This document shows, piece after piece, positions 53,706 through 61,635 of a DNA stretch of 64,000 nt. The translations under genes were made by a program, and so were the position numbers. The number at the start of each line of letters is the position of its first letter. The stretch's first letter is position 1. Where the stretch lies: the NCBI RefSeq assembly GCF_000424385.1, contig NZ_AUJU01000015.1:1-64000 (forward strand). The letters are read 5' to 3'. Source of the stretch: Butyrivibrio sp. LC3010. GTDB taxonomy: Bacteria > Bacillota > Clostridia > Lachnospirales > Lachnospiraceae. The notes beneath the pieces were generated by a model. That model worked only from the letters and a program-made list of their open reading frames with translations. It did not search any database and was not told where the DNA came from.

Positions 53706-54062
53706 TTATTTCTTTTTCTTACCGCGCCTATTTCTTTTTATCGGTTTACAAAGATCTGAGTACCTTTGCAGGATGTCAGTAAAGGTTTTAAACTCATAGG
53801 GATCCATTTTGGTGAAATTGAATTTGAAGAGTTTACTGTACATCATCATCTGAGCTTGCGTTGCATTATCGGCAGTCTTTAATTCTTCAAATGAGTCGAG
53901 AATATCATCAACGGGAGTAGTTGCATCACCGGTATCAGCATCCTTGCTGTGTGCATCTCTTATATCTTTAGCGATTTTTACAATGTCATTTCCGAGAAGA
54001 TTGTTAAAGTAATTGTCTTCGGAAATAGAAGCTGCAGGAGCACTATGTATTCCATGTAACAA
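53706..54062 (-). pseudogene. Hypothetical protein, N-terminally truncated
   Basis: A minus-strand frame of 118 codons with a TTG start. Its first 10-11 residues are read from the antisense of a methyltransferase-tail fragment, so its real 5' end is missing. The remainder (EDNYFNNLLGNDIVKIAKDI ... RYSDLCKPIKRNRRGKKKK) is helical with a basic tail; no family recognised. It is convergent with the kinase gene. Confidence 0.6.
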
Positions 54063-54213
54063 ACCTAAATATTGCGCAGGTAAAGCAGAAACATGGAATC
54101 ATTGAGAGGGAAAATTATAACAAGCCGAAGTCAGAGGATAGTAAACAGCGGGGTACAACTCCGGAGAAGGAAAAAGCTATTACTGAGGCTCTGAAGTTTT
54201 ACAAGATGAGCTA
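54035..54213 (+). pseudogene. RumA-type C-terminal module, fragment 2 (59 residues)
   Basis: In frame from about 54035: QEHYVFHVTNLNIAQVKQKHG, then IIERENYNKPKS and a stop after ALKFYKMS. It matches the second half of the module at 43405-43731 closely. The 5' junction lies inside a hypothetical gene on the other strand. A terminator follows. Confidence 0.82.
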
Positions 54214-54221
54214 AGTTTAGA

Positions 54222-54250
54222 GGACAGGGATAAAAATCTCTGTCCTTTTT
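54222..54250 (+). terminator. Terminator after tail fragment 2
   Basis: GGACAGGGAT pairs with ATCTCTGTCC around AAAA (54222-54245), then five T residues. Confidence 0.85.
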
Positions 54251-54422
54251 GAATGAAAAAATCAGTGTGAAATTGAACAAAACAAGTGTAAACGGATTAG
54301 AGGTTATCTAGAAGTGATAAATATATCTTAAATGTCACTACTTCAGAGCGATGCATAAGGTCGTTGATGGCAGTTTAATCAGTTCTGATGAATATTGAAT
54401 ATACACATTAAGGAGGTTAGAT

Positions 54423-54584
54423 ATGAGATATAATGATATTCAGGATACAAGAATTAACTTAACTTCCAGAAAGAAAAGAAATGAAACCATGTCTATTGAT
54501 TATGAAAAGTGCATGGAAAAGCTATTTGAGATGAAGAATGGTTGGCGCAGAGTGAATGCTTTTGGTGCAACGTTTTTTATCTGA
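54423..54584 (+). CDS. Small ORF with strong ribosome binding site (53 residues)
   Basis: AAGGAGGTTAGAT precedes ATG 54423. The product (RYNDIQDTRINLTSRKKRNE ... NAFGATFFI) is basic and without a recognised family. The strong ribosome binding site argues for translation, but the gene lies in a zone of broken genes and may itself be a truncated N-terminus. Confidence 0.45.
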   Translation: MRYNDIQDTRINLTSRKKRNETMSIDYEKCMEKLFEMKNGWRRVNAFGATFFI

Positions 54585-54613
54585 ATGATTTTTGAAAGTA
54601 AAAGGAAGACAAT

Positions 54614-54673
54614 ATGATAAAAAATGTAGCAATAGTAAGCCTTTCTTCCGGTACTATAGGAGAGCACAAATGA
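54614..54673 (+). pseudogene. S66 peptidase start fragment
   Basis: Nineteen codons, MIKNVAIVSLSSGTIGEHK then a stop. The sequence is the typical beginning of an MccF-type S66 peptidase (AIVSLSSG). The rest of the gene is gone. AAAGGAAG precedes the ATG. Confidence 0.5.
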
Positions 54674-54756
54674 TCGGAGTTTTTAGTTTTATTCGTGCAG
54701 CTCTCCCATGGGTAGCAATGGGACTTGCGCTTGCAATTTTGCTTGGGAAAAGGTAG
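54670..54756 (+). CDS. Very small membrane peptide (28 residues), remnant
   Basis: ATG 54670 overlaps the stop of the S66 fragment. The product MIGVFSFIRAALPWVAMGLA is a single hydrophobic helix. I recall longer Lachnospiraceae membrane proteins that begin this way; downstream traces in another frame (GMSKGAKANGLSKKK) suggest this one has lost its C-terminus. Confidence 0.4.
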   Translation: MIGVFSFIRAALPWVAMGLALAILLGKR

Positions 54757-54899
54757 CATGCAATGACTGCGTGAACCCGTGTGCTGGCTGCTTTGGTTGC
54801 TGGCTGCTAACTCGGGTATGTCAAAAGGTGCAAAGGCTAACGGACTGAGCAAAAAAAAGTAATGATTCAGCGATAAAAAACAATGAGGAAAATCAGTGT

Positions 54900-54945
54900 A
54901 AAACAGACCCCAATAAGTGTAAATGATGGGTCTGTTTTATTTTGG
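54900..54945 (+). terminator. Terminator before the chimeric APH-like gene
   Basis: AAAACAGACCC pairs perfectly with GGGTCTGTTTT (11 bp) around 17 nt, followed by ATTTTGG. Confidence 0.8.
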
Positions 54946-54976
54946 GGTTAAAGTATTGATAGTAGGAGGGCATGGG

Positions 54977-55249
54977 ATGGTTAATAGTAAGACAAAATAT
55001 GAAGCCACGCTCGAAGAAATCAGGGAACTTTTTTCTTTTCATAAGCTTGGAAATCTGACAGGCATTACAACACTTGGAAATGGCGAATTCAATGCAGCAT
55101 ACAGGGTTGTTCTTGACAGTGGGACAAGTCTTGTTCTTCTGGTAATCTCAATAGGTTTTTCCCTCCTCATTAAAAAGGTTCTAAGGAAGATCGCAGTTAG
55201 TGAGAACTATCAGGAAGCTATGGAAGTGCTTTTCAATAAGAAGAATTGA
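54977..55249 (+). pseudogene. Chimera: APH-like N-terminus joined to a membrane C-terminus
   Basis: A 90-residue frame. Residues 1-48 (KTKYEATLEEIRELFSFHKLG, then LGNGEFNAAYRVVLDSG) match the start of aminoglycoside-phosphotransferase-like kinases, up to the ATP-binding loop. From residue 50 the sequence becomes a hydrophobic helix (LVLLVISIGFSLLIKK) and a short charged tail from an unrelated membrane protein. It looks like a deletion fusion. AGGAGGG precedes the start. The next ABC genes follow 12 bp later. Confidence 0.6.
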
Positions 55250-55261
55250 GGTGAAATTAAA

Positions 55262-55969
55262 ATGCTTAAAATAGAACATTTATCAAAAACATATGGAACA
55301 AAGAGAGCTGTTGATGATTTATCCCTCCATATCAGACCCGGAGAGATTTTCGGGTTTATCGGCCATAATGGAGCAGGTAAGAGTACAACTTTAAAAAGCG
55401 CTGTTGGTATACTACAGTTCGATGAGGGGAAGGTCTATATAGATGGAAAATCTATAATTGATTCCCCGGTGGAGTGCAAGAAGGTTATGGCATATATTCC
55501 GGACAATCCTGATCTGTATGACTTTATGAGCGGTATAAAGTATCTGAATTTTGTAGCAGATGTATATGGGATTTCTGTAGCGGACAGGCAGGAGAAAATA
55601 AATAAGTATGCAGAAATGTTTGAGATTACTAAGGATCTTGGGATGCCTATATCATCATATTCCCACGGCATGAAGCAGAAGCTGGCGCTTATAAGTGCAT
55701 GGATGCATGATCCGAAGCTGATAATCATGGATGAACCGTTTGTCGGACTTGATCCGAAGGCCTCACACCTTCTAAAGGAAATGATGAGGGAGCACTGCGA
55801 TAAAGGCGGGGCTATATTTTTCTCAACACATGTACTTGAGGTGGCTGAAAAGCTTTGTGATAAGGTTGCGATCATTAACCATGGAAGGCTTGTAAAGGTT
55901 GGAAAGATGGAAGAAGTTAAGGGCGATGACAGCCTTGAGGATGTATTCCTGGAACTGGAGGCAGTATAA
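55262..55969 (+). CDS. ABC transporter ATP-binding protein
   Basis: A 235-residue ATPase: Walker A GHNGAGKST, Q-loop YIPDNPDLYDFMSG, signature SSYSHGMKQKLAL, Walker B LIIMDEPFVGLDP and His-switch STHVLE. It is of the CcmA/EcsA-type export group. It ends where its permease starts, with no gap. Substrate unknown. Confidence 0.93.
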   Translation: MLKIEHLSKTYGTKRAVDDLSLHIRPGEIFGFIGHNGAGKSTTLKSAVGILQFDEGKVYIDGKSIIDSPVECKKVMAYIPDNPDLYDFMSGIKYLNFVADVYGISVADRQEKINKYAEMFEITKDLGMPISSYSHGMKQKLALISAWMHDPKLIIMDEPFVGLDPKASHLLKEMMREHCDKGGAIFFSTHVLEVAEKLCDKVAIINHGRLVKVGKMEEVKGDDSLEDVFLELEAV

Positions 55970-57571
55970 ATGCTGAAAACATTGGTTAAGAAACAGATTT
56001 TTGAAGTGTTTAAGAGTTACTTCTATGATGCCAAGAGAAACAGAATGCGCTCAAAGCCTGCTATAGCTGCAAGGATAGTATTCTTTGTGGTGATAATGGT
56101 AGGGATTCTTGGAGGTATCTTTCTTGGACTGTCGTTTACTATGTGCGGATCACTTGTTACTGCCGGAATAGACTGGATGTATTATCTCATAATGGGGTGT
56201 GTAGCAGTATTTCTCGGATCCTTTGGGAGCGTATATAATTCGTATGCCTCATTATATCTAGCAAAAGATAATGAATTATTGCTGGCGATGCCTATACCTG
56301 TCAGGGATGTGATTGGTGCAAGACTCATAAATGTATATCTCCTTGGTGTGATGTATATGTTAACTGTCCTTATTCCAGCGGACATCGTATATTTGGTTTT
56401 GACAGGGATCAATGTAACAAAGGTAATAGGTGCGGTGCTGTTTTTCTTATGTATATCGGCAATCGTAATGCTGATATCCTGTGGGCTGGGATTTGTTATC
56501 GCAAAGATTAGTCTCCGATTAAAGAACAAGAGTCTGATATCAGTGTTTGTGACGCTCGCAGGCGTGGTCGCATACTTTACGTTCTATTTCAGGGCAGGGG
56601 ATATTGTGAAGGCGCTGCTGCTTAATGCCCCGGAGTATGCAGCTTTTATAAAAAGATATGCTTATGTGTTGTATTTGTTTGGCTGCTTCGGAGCCGGGAG
56701 CCTGCTCTGGGCAGGGGTATTTACCACCTCTTTTGCCGGTCTGTGCATGGTTATTTTTCATCTTATATTAAAGAGCTTTATCAGTATTGCTACTACATCC
56801 GGTAAGATGGAGAGGGTTGCATATAAAGTTATCAGATACAGGCAGAAAGCAATTCCGCAGGCACTTCTTTGGAAGGAATTCCAGAAGTTTATTACAAGTC
56901 CTACATATATGCTGAACTGTGGCCTTGGTATCATACTGATGCCTGCCGCTGCAGTTTTTATGATGATAAAAGGACGCGGAATTATTGATACTCTTAACGA
57001 GGTGTTTGTATCCCGTCCCGGAAGTGCAGATGTCCTAATCTGTACAGGAATCATTTTCATGGCTGCTATGGTAGATACTGCAATGCCATCAGTATCTTTG
57101 GAGGGTAAGAGCCTCTGGATCCTTAAGACCATGCCTGCTTCGGCAGGGAAGATACTGAGTGCAAAGGCCTTACTGCAGATTATACTGTCAGTCCCGCCGG
57201 CATTGATATTATCATTATGCACTGGGATTATAGCCGATGGATCAGCTTTATGCAGATTCCTGATAATAATACTTCCACTTTCATATGCTGCCTTTGCAGC
57301 AGTTCTCGAAACGGCATTTGCAGTAAAAATGCCTATTCTGGAATGGACAAATGAAAATGTTCCGGTCAAGCAATGTGGGGCAGCGTTTATTACGGTGATC
57401 TCATTCTGGGCTGTATCTATCCTGTTTGCAGGAGGATATATGCTTGTGGGGTATCATTTAGGTGCGGAAGTTTATCTATTGGCATGGGAGTTATTATTTG
57501 TACTATCATCTATCGCCATAACAAAATGGCTAGATACAGAGGGTGCCAGGATATTTGCAGAACTTAATTGA
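55970..57571 (+). CDS. ABC exporter permease (533 residues)
   Basis: A large polytopic membrane protein with about 12 hydrophobic segments, forming one transcript with the ATPase. The N-terminal YFYDAKRNRMRSKPAIA and LAKDNELLLAMPIPVRDVIGAR segments resemble the putative ABC exporter family of Clostridia (EcsB/YhaP-like). Size is about twice that of a standard ABC-2 subunit. Function unknown. Confidence 0.85.
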   Translation: MLKTLVKKQIFEVFKSYFYDAKRNRMRSKPAIAARIVFFVVIMVGILGGIFLGLSFTMCGSLVTAGIDWMYYLIMGCVAVFLGSFGSVYNSYASLYLAKDNELLLAMPIPVRDVIGARLINVYLLGVMYMLTVLIPADIVYLVLTGINVTKVIGAVLFFLCISAIVMLISCGLGFVIAKISLRLKNKSLISVFVTLAGVVAYFTFYFRAGDIVKALLLNAPEYAAFIKRYAYVLYLFGCFGAGSLLWAGVFTTSFAGLCMVIFHLILKSFISIATTSGKMERVAYKVIRYRQKAIPQALLWKEFQKFITSPTYMLNCGLGIILMPAAAVFMMIKGRGIIDTLNEVFVSRPGSADVLICTGIIFMAAMVDTAMPSVSLEGKSLWILKTMPASAGKILSAKALLQIILSVPPALILSLCTGIIADGSALCRFLIIILPLSYAAFAAVLETAFAVKMPILEWTNENVPVKQCGAAFITVISFWAVSILFAGGYMLVGYHLGAEVYLLAWELLFVLSSIAITKWLDTEGARIFAELN

Positions 57572-57590
57572 AAAAATGGAGAAAAACGGA

Positions 57591-57998
57591 ATGAAGACAA
57601 TTGGGATTATCGGCGGTATGAGCTGGGAAAGTACGGTTACATATTATGAGATCATAAACCAAGAGGTGATCAGAAGACTTGGTGGATTTCACAGTGCCAA
57701 GATACTTATGTATAGTGTGGATTTTGCCGAACTTGAAGAAAATATGGAGAATGGCTACTGGCAGGGGAATGCTGTTATTCTGGCAGATGCAGCGATGAGG
57801 CTTGAAAAGGCAGGCGCTGACTTTATCGTAATTGCATTTAAGGAGAGGATGCATGGAAATCTTCCTACCCCGGTTGAACATATGCTTGAGAATAAGCATG
57901 GAATGTTTGATACTGAACAGGCTGACTTTAAGTATGATGGCGTAAATGGAGACGCTGCTTCGTTATGCAGGTTACTTGAAGAGGAAATTGCTGTATGA
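57591..57998 (+). pseudogene. Aspartate/glutamate racemase, N-terminal half fused to foreign tail
   Basis: A 135-residue frame. Residues 1-85 (KTIGIIGGMSWESTVTYYEII ... LEKAGADFIVI) are the N-terminal domain of an Asp/Glu racemase, just reaching the strand before the catalytic Cys of CTNTMH. The sequence then changes to AFKERMHGNLPTPVEHML, with no racemase features and no second catalytic Cys. A deletion or recombination product; inactive as racemase. Confidence 0.7.
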
Positions 57999-58050
57999 GA
58001 CCAGATTATATCATGTTGGATGAATATATTTTATGAAAAGGAATGATAAA

Positions 58051-58217
58051 ATGGAAAACAGAATTATAGAAAAAATGATTGATGCAATGCATATTGGAAA
58101 AGATGACATTGTTTTTTTAACTACTGGTCAGAGGGTGGCGATGGTGATCTTTCGAGCTATGAGAAGGCATTAGCGGACAGAAACATAGGCTTTCACACTA
58201 TACTCTTTTTCGGATGA
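58051..58217 (+). pseudogene. Frameshifted gene fragment, possibly aminopeptidase-like
   Basis: MENRIIEKMIDAMHIGKDDIV starts at 58051; a shift near 58120 continues as YWSEGGDGDLSSYEKALADRN and ends at 58217. The combined reading resembles the start of an M29-like aminopeptidase, but this is weak. AAAAGGAATG precedes. Confidence 0.35.
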
Positions 58218-58409
58218 ATTTCTGAATGAGCTTGCTAGATTTATGGTCTGGAACGAATTAATTGCAGCATCGGACATATGAAATTTTGGTACCAATACTG
58301 GCTTAAACAAGAAGACACTGGCATACAGGTTTTTTGACTTTGAATTTAGGCAGAATGTATTGGTGCTTTTTTATTGACATAAATAATGATCATTAGCATT
58401 ATTGTTAAT

Positions 58410-58549
58410 GAGTATAAGTGCAAGTGTTAAGTATAAGTGAGTATGTGTAAGTATAAATATAAGTAAGAATATTCTATTCTGCGATAGGATTTAATGCTGT
58501 TCTTGGAATATATCTTTTCAACGGATTTGAGAACAAAGTAAAGAAATGA
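58410..58549 (+). other. Low-complexity repeats and a membrane-protein 3' remnant
   Basis: 58410-58466 is built from variants of AGTATAAGTG. From 58481 a frame reads AIGFNAVLGIYLFNGFENKV and stops at 58549, the C-terminus of an unidentified membrane protein. The whole stretch 57999-58810 holds only remnants and the MITE-like element. Confidence 0.45.
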
Positions 58550-58560
58550 AGAGCAGATTG

Positions 58561-58726
58561 ACTAGTGTCTTGTCTGAATGACAATTTGATATATTACTTG
58601 TCTAATTCTCAATACGCTTCGTCATCTTCAATCGCCGTAGCCACCGCTACGACTCATTCAGATTCCTAGCCTATTGAGAATGATACTTCGTAATTAAATC
58701 AAAAGTCACCCAGACAAAACACTAGT
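58561..58726. mobile_element. MITE-like 166-bp hairpin element
   Basis: Terminal inverted repeats ACTAGTGTCTTGTCTG (58561-58576) and CAGACAAAACACTAGT (58711-58726) match at 15 of 16 positions, and the complementarity continues imperfectly for about 55 bp each side, including TTCTCAATA. The whole element can fold into one long hairpin. It has no coding capacity. A target duplication is not obvious. Confidence 0.75.
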
Positions 58727-58810
58727 TCGGATGGGCAAAACAACTGCTGGAGGACAGAATTGATAACTTCGGAGAGGACAGAATAAGTAGAAGACACAGG
58801 AGGAATGATT

Positions 58811-59590
58811 TTGAGAAGGATCAGCAGAAGCTGCCATAAAGAATATATCGAATGGGCTAGAGAATGTACCGCTAATCAAGTTTATCCGATGTCAATTGCA
58901 ACTGGGACTCAGGATGGAGAAATATATACGGGTGGTGACTGTGTACTGTTCTGGCATTATAGTGGGTTTGCATACATTTCAGGAAATGTGAGACCAGATA
59001 TTCTTGATGAAATATATCGAAAGTTTCTGGCTTCGGATACGGAGCGAAGGTCTGAGCCGTTGGATCCTAAGCGAAGGTTTTTATTAATCACAGATTCGGA
59101 GTTTATTTTAGATTATTATTCGGGTGCTGACTTGATCCAAATAGATAAAAGGATTGAATACATCTATGGAGGAATACCTGAAAATATACCAATACTTGAT
59201 GAAAGCTTTGCCCTTGAGACTATAACTGCAGACAATATAGGTGAAATTCGGGGAAGGATTACGCCATCTTTTTCATGGAAGGACAGCGATTCGTTCCTTC
59301 AGAATGGATTTGGATTTATAGCCAGAAGTAAGGAAGATGGCTGCTTTGCTGCTGTGGCATTTTCAAGCGCAATAAGTCCGGAAGAAGTAGATATAGGTGT
59401 TGAGACTACCGCAGCATATAGACACCATGGCTTGGCGTCATATCTTGCGTACAGAATGTGCATGGAAATCATACAGCAGGGAAGGAAACCTGTATGGGCA
59501 CATGCTGAAACGAATACAGGCTCACAGAAAACTGCACTCAGTGTCGGCTTTAAGCCAATCGTTATAAATATGGTAATTCATAAGTGTTAG
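58811..59590 (+). CDS. GNAT acetyltransferase (GNAT_acetyltran type)
   Basis: A protein of about 259 residues with an N-terminal domain of about 130 residues and a C-terminal GNAT fold; ETTAAYRHHGLASYLAYRMC is the acetyl-CoA loop and WAHAETNTGSQKTALSVGFK the C-terminal motif. The longest frame starts at ATG 58805, but AGGAGGA lies directly against that ATG; the TTG at 58811 has a proper 7-bp spacing and is the likelier start. Substrate unknown. Confidence 0.85.
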   Translation: MRRISRSCHKEYIEWARECTANQVYPMSIATGTQDGEIYTGGDCVLFWHYSGFAYISGNVRPDILDEIYRKFLASDTERRSEPLDPKRRFLLITDSEFILDYYSGADLIQIDKRIEYIYGGIPENIPILDESFALETITADNIGEIRGRITPSFSWKDSDSFLQNGFGFIARSKEDGCFAAVAFSSAISPEEVDIGVETTAAYRHHGLASYLAYRMCMEIIQQGRKPVWAHAETNTGSQKTALSVGFKPIVINMVIHKC

Positions 59591-59650
59591 CAAAAATAAT
59601 CAGCCATCCAACTACCGCAAACGAAGCATTGCCAGAATGCGTTAGAGAAA

Positions 59651-59765
59651 TAAATGACTGTTGCGAAAAAGAAAAATAGTATTTGTGAAAAAGATATAAA
59701 TGGCAGTTGTGATAAAAGAACTTAATAATTGCAGCGATAAAGAATTAAATAATTGTTGAGGTAAG
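59651..59765 (+). repeat. Short degenerate tandem repeat upstream of the HAD gene
   Basis: Variants of AATAATTGTTGCGATAAAGAA recur about every 24 bp, four to five times. Translated in shifting frames they give NDCCEKEK, SICEKD, INGSCDKRT and NNCSDKE, suggesting a decayed coding repeat. Confidence 0.45.
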
Positions 59766-59777
59766 AGGTTAGGAGTA

Positions 59778-60443
59778 ATGAGAAAAGATTGTTGTGTTAT
59801 TTTTGATATGGATGGGGTGATCTTTGATTCCGAGAGAGCATGCCTTTACGTATGGAGTGAGGCTGCATCCGGATTTGGCGTGGGCAATATTCGTGAAGTT
59901 TTTTATAAGTGCATAGGGACGAATAACAATCAGACCAGGCAGATTGTTGAGGAAGCATATTCAAAGGATTTTGGTCCCGGCATAGCAGATAAAATACTTG
60001 CAGAGAGTAGTAGACTTTTTCATGAAAGATATGATGGAGGAAGACTCCCTGTCAAAAAAGGAGTAAAGGAGATTCTTGAATATCTCAAAAGTGAAAATAT
60101 AAGGTGTGCGGTGGCTTCATCAACAAGAAAAGCAGTTGTGGAAAACGAGCTTCGGGATGCCGGATTTCTTGACTACTTTGAAGAAATAATAGGTGGAGAT
60201 GCGGTAAAAATATCAAAGCCAAATCCGGAGATATATCTTATGGCATGCGATATAATGAAAGTAAATCCAATGGATGCATATGCTATAGAAGATTCATATA
60301 ATGGAATCAGGGCTGCTCATGCTGCAGGCATGAAACCAATTATGGTGCCGGATATGATACCTGCAAATGATGAGATGAAATCTCTGTCAGTCAGAATTTG
60401 TGCGGATTTAATTGAAGTAATCGACTTTTTAAAGGCGGATTAA
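59778..60443 (+). CDS. HAD hydrolase, beta-phosphoglucomutase-like
   Basis: A 221-residue HAD enzyme: motif I FDMDGVIFDSE (Asp nucleophile and acid-base Asp), VASSTRK as motif II, KPNPEIYLMA with Lys and EDSYNGI as motif IV. The TNNNQTRQI cap segment fits the beta-phosphoglucomutase/phosphonatase-like subfamily. TAGGAG precedes the ATG. The 3' end is partly triplicated in the following 60 bp. Confidence 0.88.
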   Translation: MRKDCCVIFDMDGVIFDSERACLYVWSEAASGFGVGNIREVFYKCIGTNNNQTRQIVEEAYSKDFGPGIADKILAESSRLFHERYDGGRLPVKKGVKEILEYLKSENIRCAVASSTRKAVVENELRDAGFLDYFEEIIGGDAVKISKPNPEIYLMACDIMKVNPMDAYAIEDSYNGIRAAHAAGMKPIMVPDMIPANDEMKSLSVRICADLIEVIDFLKAD

Positions 60444-60503
60444 TATTAAAGTGATTGCCTTTTTAAAGGCGGACCTGGATCGAAGTAATTGATTTTTAAA
60501 AGA
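60413..60503 (+). repeat. Triplicated 3' end of the HAD gene
   Basis: GAAGTAATCGACTTTTTAAA and GGCGGA at the gene end recur, changed, at about 60447 (AAAGTGATTGCCTTTTTAAA) and 60481 (GAAGTAATTGATTTTTAAAA), a period near 34 bp. A small tandem duplication that has begun to decay. Confidence 0.6.
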
Positions 60504-60518
60504 ATGAAGAAAAAAGTA

Positions 60519-60547
60519 TTGACATAATGAATTGCATACAATATAAT
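60519..60547 (+). promoter_or_regulatory. Consensus promoter of the glutathione peroxidase gene
   Basis: TTGACA at 60519-60524, 17-bp spacer and TATAAT at 60542-60547, a perfect sigma-A match, about 90 bp upstream of the gene. It implies strong expression. Confidence 0.88.
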
Positions 60548-60636
60548 CACATTAAATCGAGAGCAGATAACATAAATAATTACATTGTAACAATACATTT
60601 TATATTTTTTAGTTTGATCATTTATGGAGGTCAATT

Positions 60637-61179
60637 ATGGGATTTTATGATTATTCAGTAACAACAGCTAAGGGCGAAGATTTTTCAATGGATAACTACA
60701 AGGGAAAGGTTGTTCTTGTAGTTAACACAGCTACAGGATGTGGTTTCACACCTCATTACAAGGACATTGAAGAGATGTATGAGAAGTTCCATGATCAGGG
60801 ATTTGAAGTACTTGATATCCCTTGCAACCAGTTTGCAGGACAGACACCCGGTACTGACGAAGAGATTCATGAATTCTGTACACTTCATTACAATACAAAG
60901 TTCCCTCAGATGAAGAAGTCTGAAGTTAACGGTGAGAACCAGCTTCCTCTTTATAAGTTCCTTAAGGAGCAGAAGGGCTTCGAAGGATTTGGTAAGGGAC
61001 CTTCAGCACTGGCTATGAGCGTAATGCTTAAGAAGATTGATAAGGATTATAAGAACAATCCTGATATCAAGTGGAACTTTACAAAGTTTGTTGTTGACAG
61101 AAACGGTGAAGTTGTAGCTCGTTTTGAGCCCACAGAAAAGATGGATAACGTAGCTGCTTGTGTTGAGAAACTCATATAA
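60637..61179 (+). CDS. Glutathione peroxidase family protein
   Basis: A 180-residue thiol peroxidase. The active Cys35 in NTATGCGFTPHY replaces selenocysteine; DIPCNQFAGQ (Gln of the triad) and KWNFTKFVVDRNG (Trp, Asn) complete the tetrad. Bacterial enzymes of this kind usually use thioredoxin rather than glutathione. It reduces hydrogen and lipid peroxides. Codon use is strongly biased (AAG, CTT, GAA), fitting the consensus promoter and high expression. Confidence 0.95.
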   Translation: MGFYDYSVTTAKGEDFSMDNYKGKVVLVVNTATGCGFTPHYKDIEEMYEKFHDQGFEVLDIPCNQFAGQTPGTDEEIHEFCTLHYNTKFPQMKKSEVNGENQLPLYKFLKEQKGFEGFGKGPSALAMSVMLKKIDKDYKNNPDIKWNFTKFVVDRNGEVVARFEPTEKMDNVAACVEKLI

Positions 61180-61211
61180 TTACATTAATAAATAAGAAAA
61201 TCATAAAGGTT

Positions 61212-61251
61212 AACGCCGCAATCTTAAAACTTAGATTGCGGCGTTATTTTT
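61212..61251 (+). terminator. Terminator of the glutathione peroxidase gene
   Basis: AACGCCGCAATCT pairs perfectly with AGATTGCGGCGTT (13 bp) around 8 nt, followed by ATTTTTG. Confidence 0.93.
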
Positions 61252-61545
61252 GCGGGCGATTTCCGCTTTTGCCCACAAAAAGTCATAGATTCCTGTTTTT
61301 CCTCAGAAAAACGGGAATCGTATTGGACCAGGTCCTCGCGAAGCGAGGGGCGTGTCCTGCCGAAGGCAGGATTTTTGCGGGCGATTTCCGCTTTTGCCCA
61401 CAAAAAGTCATAGATTCCTGTTTTTCCTCAGAAAAACGGGAATCGTATTGGACCAGGTCCTCGCGAAGCGAGGGGCGTGTCCTGCCGAAGGCAGGATTTT
61501 TGCGGGCGATTTCCGCTTTTGCCCACAAAAAGTCATGAAATCCTG
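61246..61545 (+). repeat. 125-bp hairpin-rich tandem repeat (2.4 copies)
   Basis: Copies begin at 61246, 61371 and 61496 (the last partial) with a 125-bp period and almost no difference between the first two. Each unit holds hairpins CCTCGC-GAA-GCGAGG, CCTGCC-GAA-GGCAGG and CTGTTTTTC...GAAAAACGG. A related fragment is at 8241-8287 in reverse orientation. The open frames across it are by-products of the period and not genes. Confidence 0.92.
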
Positions 61546-61635
61546 CAGGTGACATTCTTTTTATTATAATTTTATAAGCTATTTATGATTTTATCTAAAA
61601 CATAAGTTAAAATTATAACATAGTGGATATATATA

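Noticed and set aside
43405..54213. Integron-type cassette array with attC sites
   Set aside because: No integrase and no attC-like core pairs between the genes; the shared feature is a coding module, not a recombination site.
56758..57369. 203-codon minus-strand frame inside the ABC permease gene
   Set aside because: Antisense shadow of a clear membrane protein gene; no ribosome binding site.
61236..61552. Overlapping open frames of 66-100 codons on both strands
   Set aside because: They only exist because the 125-bp unit is repeated; the product repeats the same peptide with frame permutation and has no ribosome binding site.
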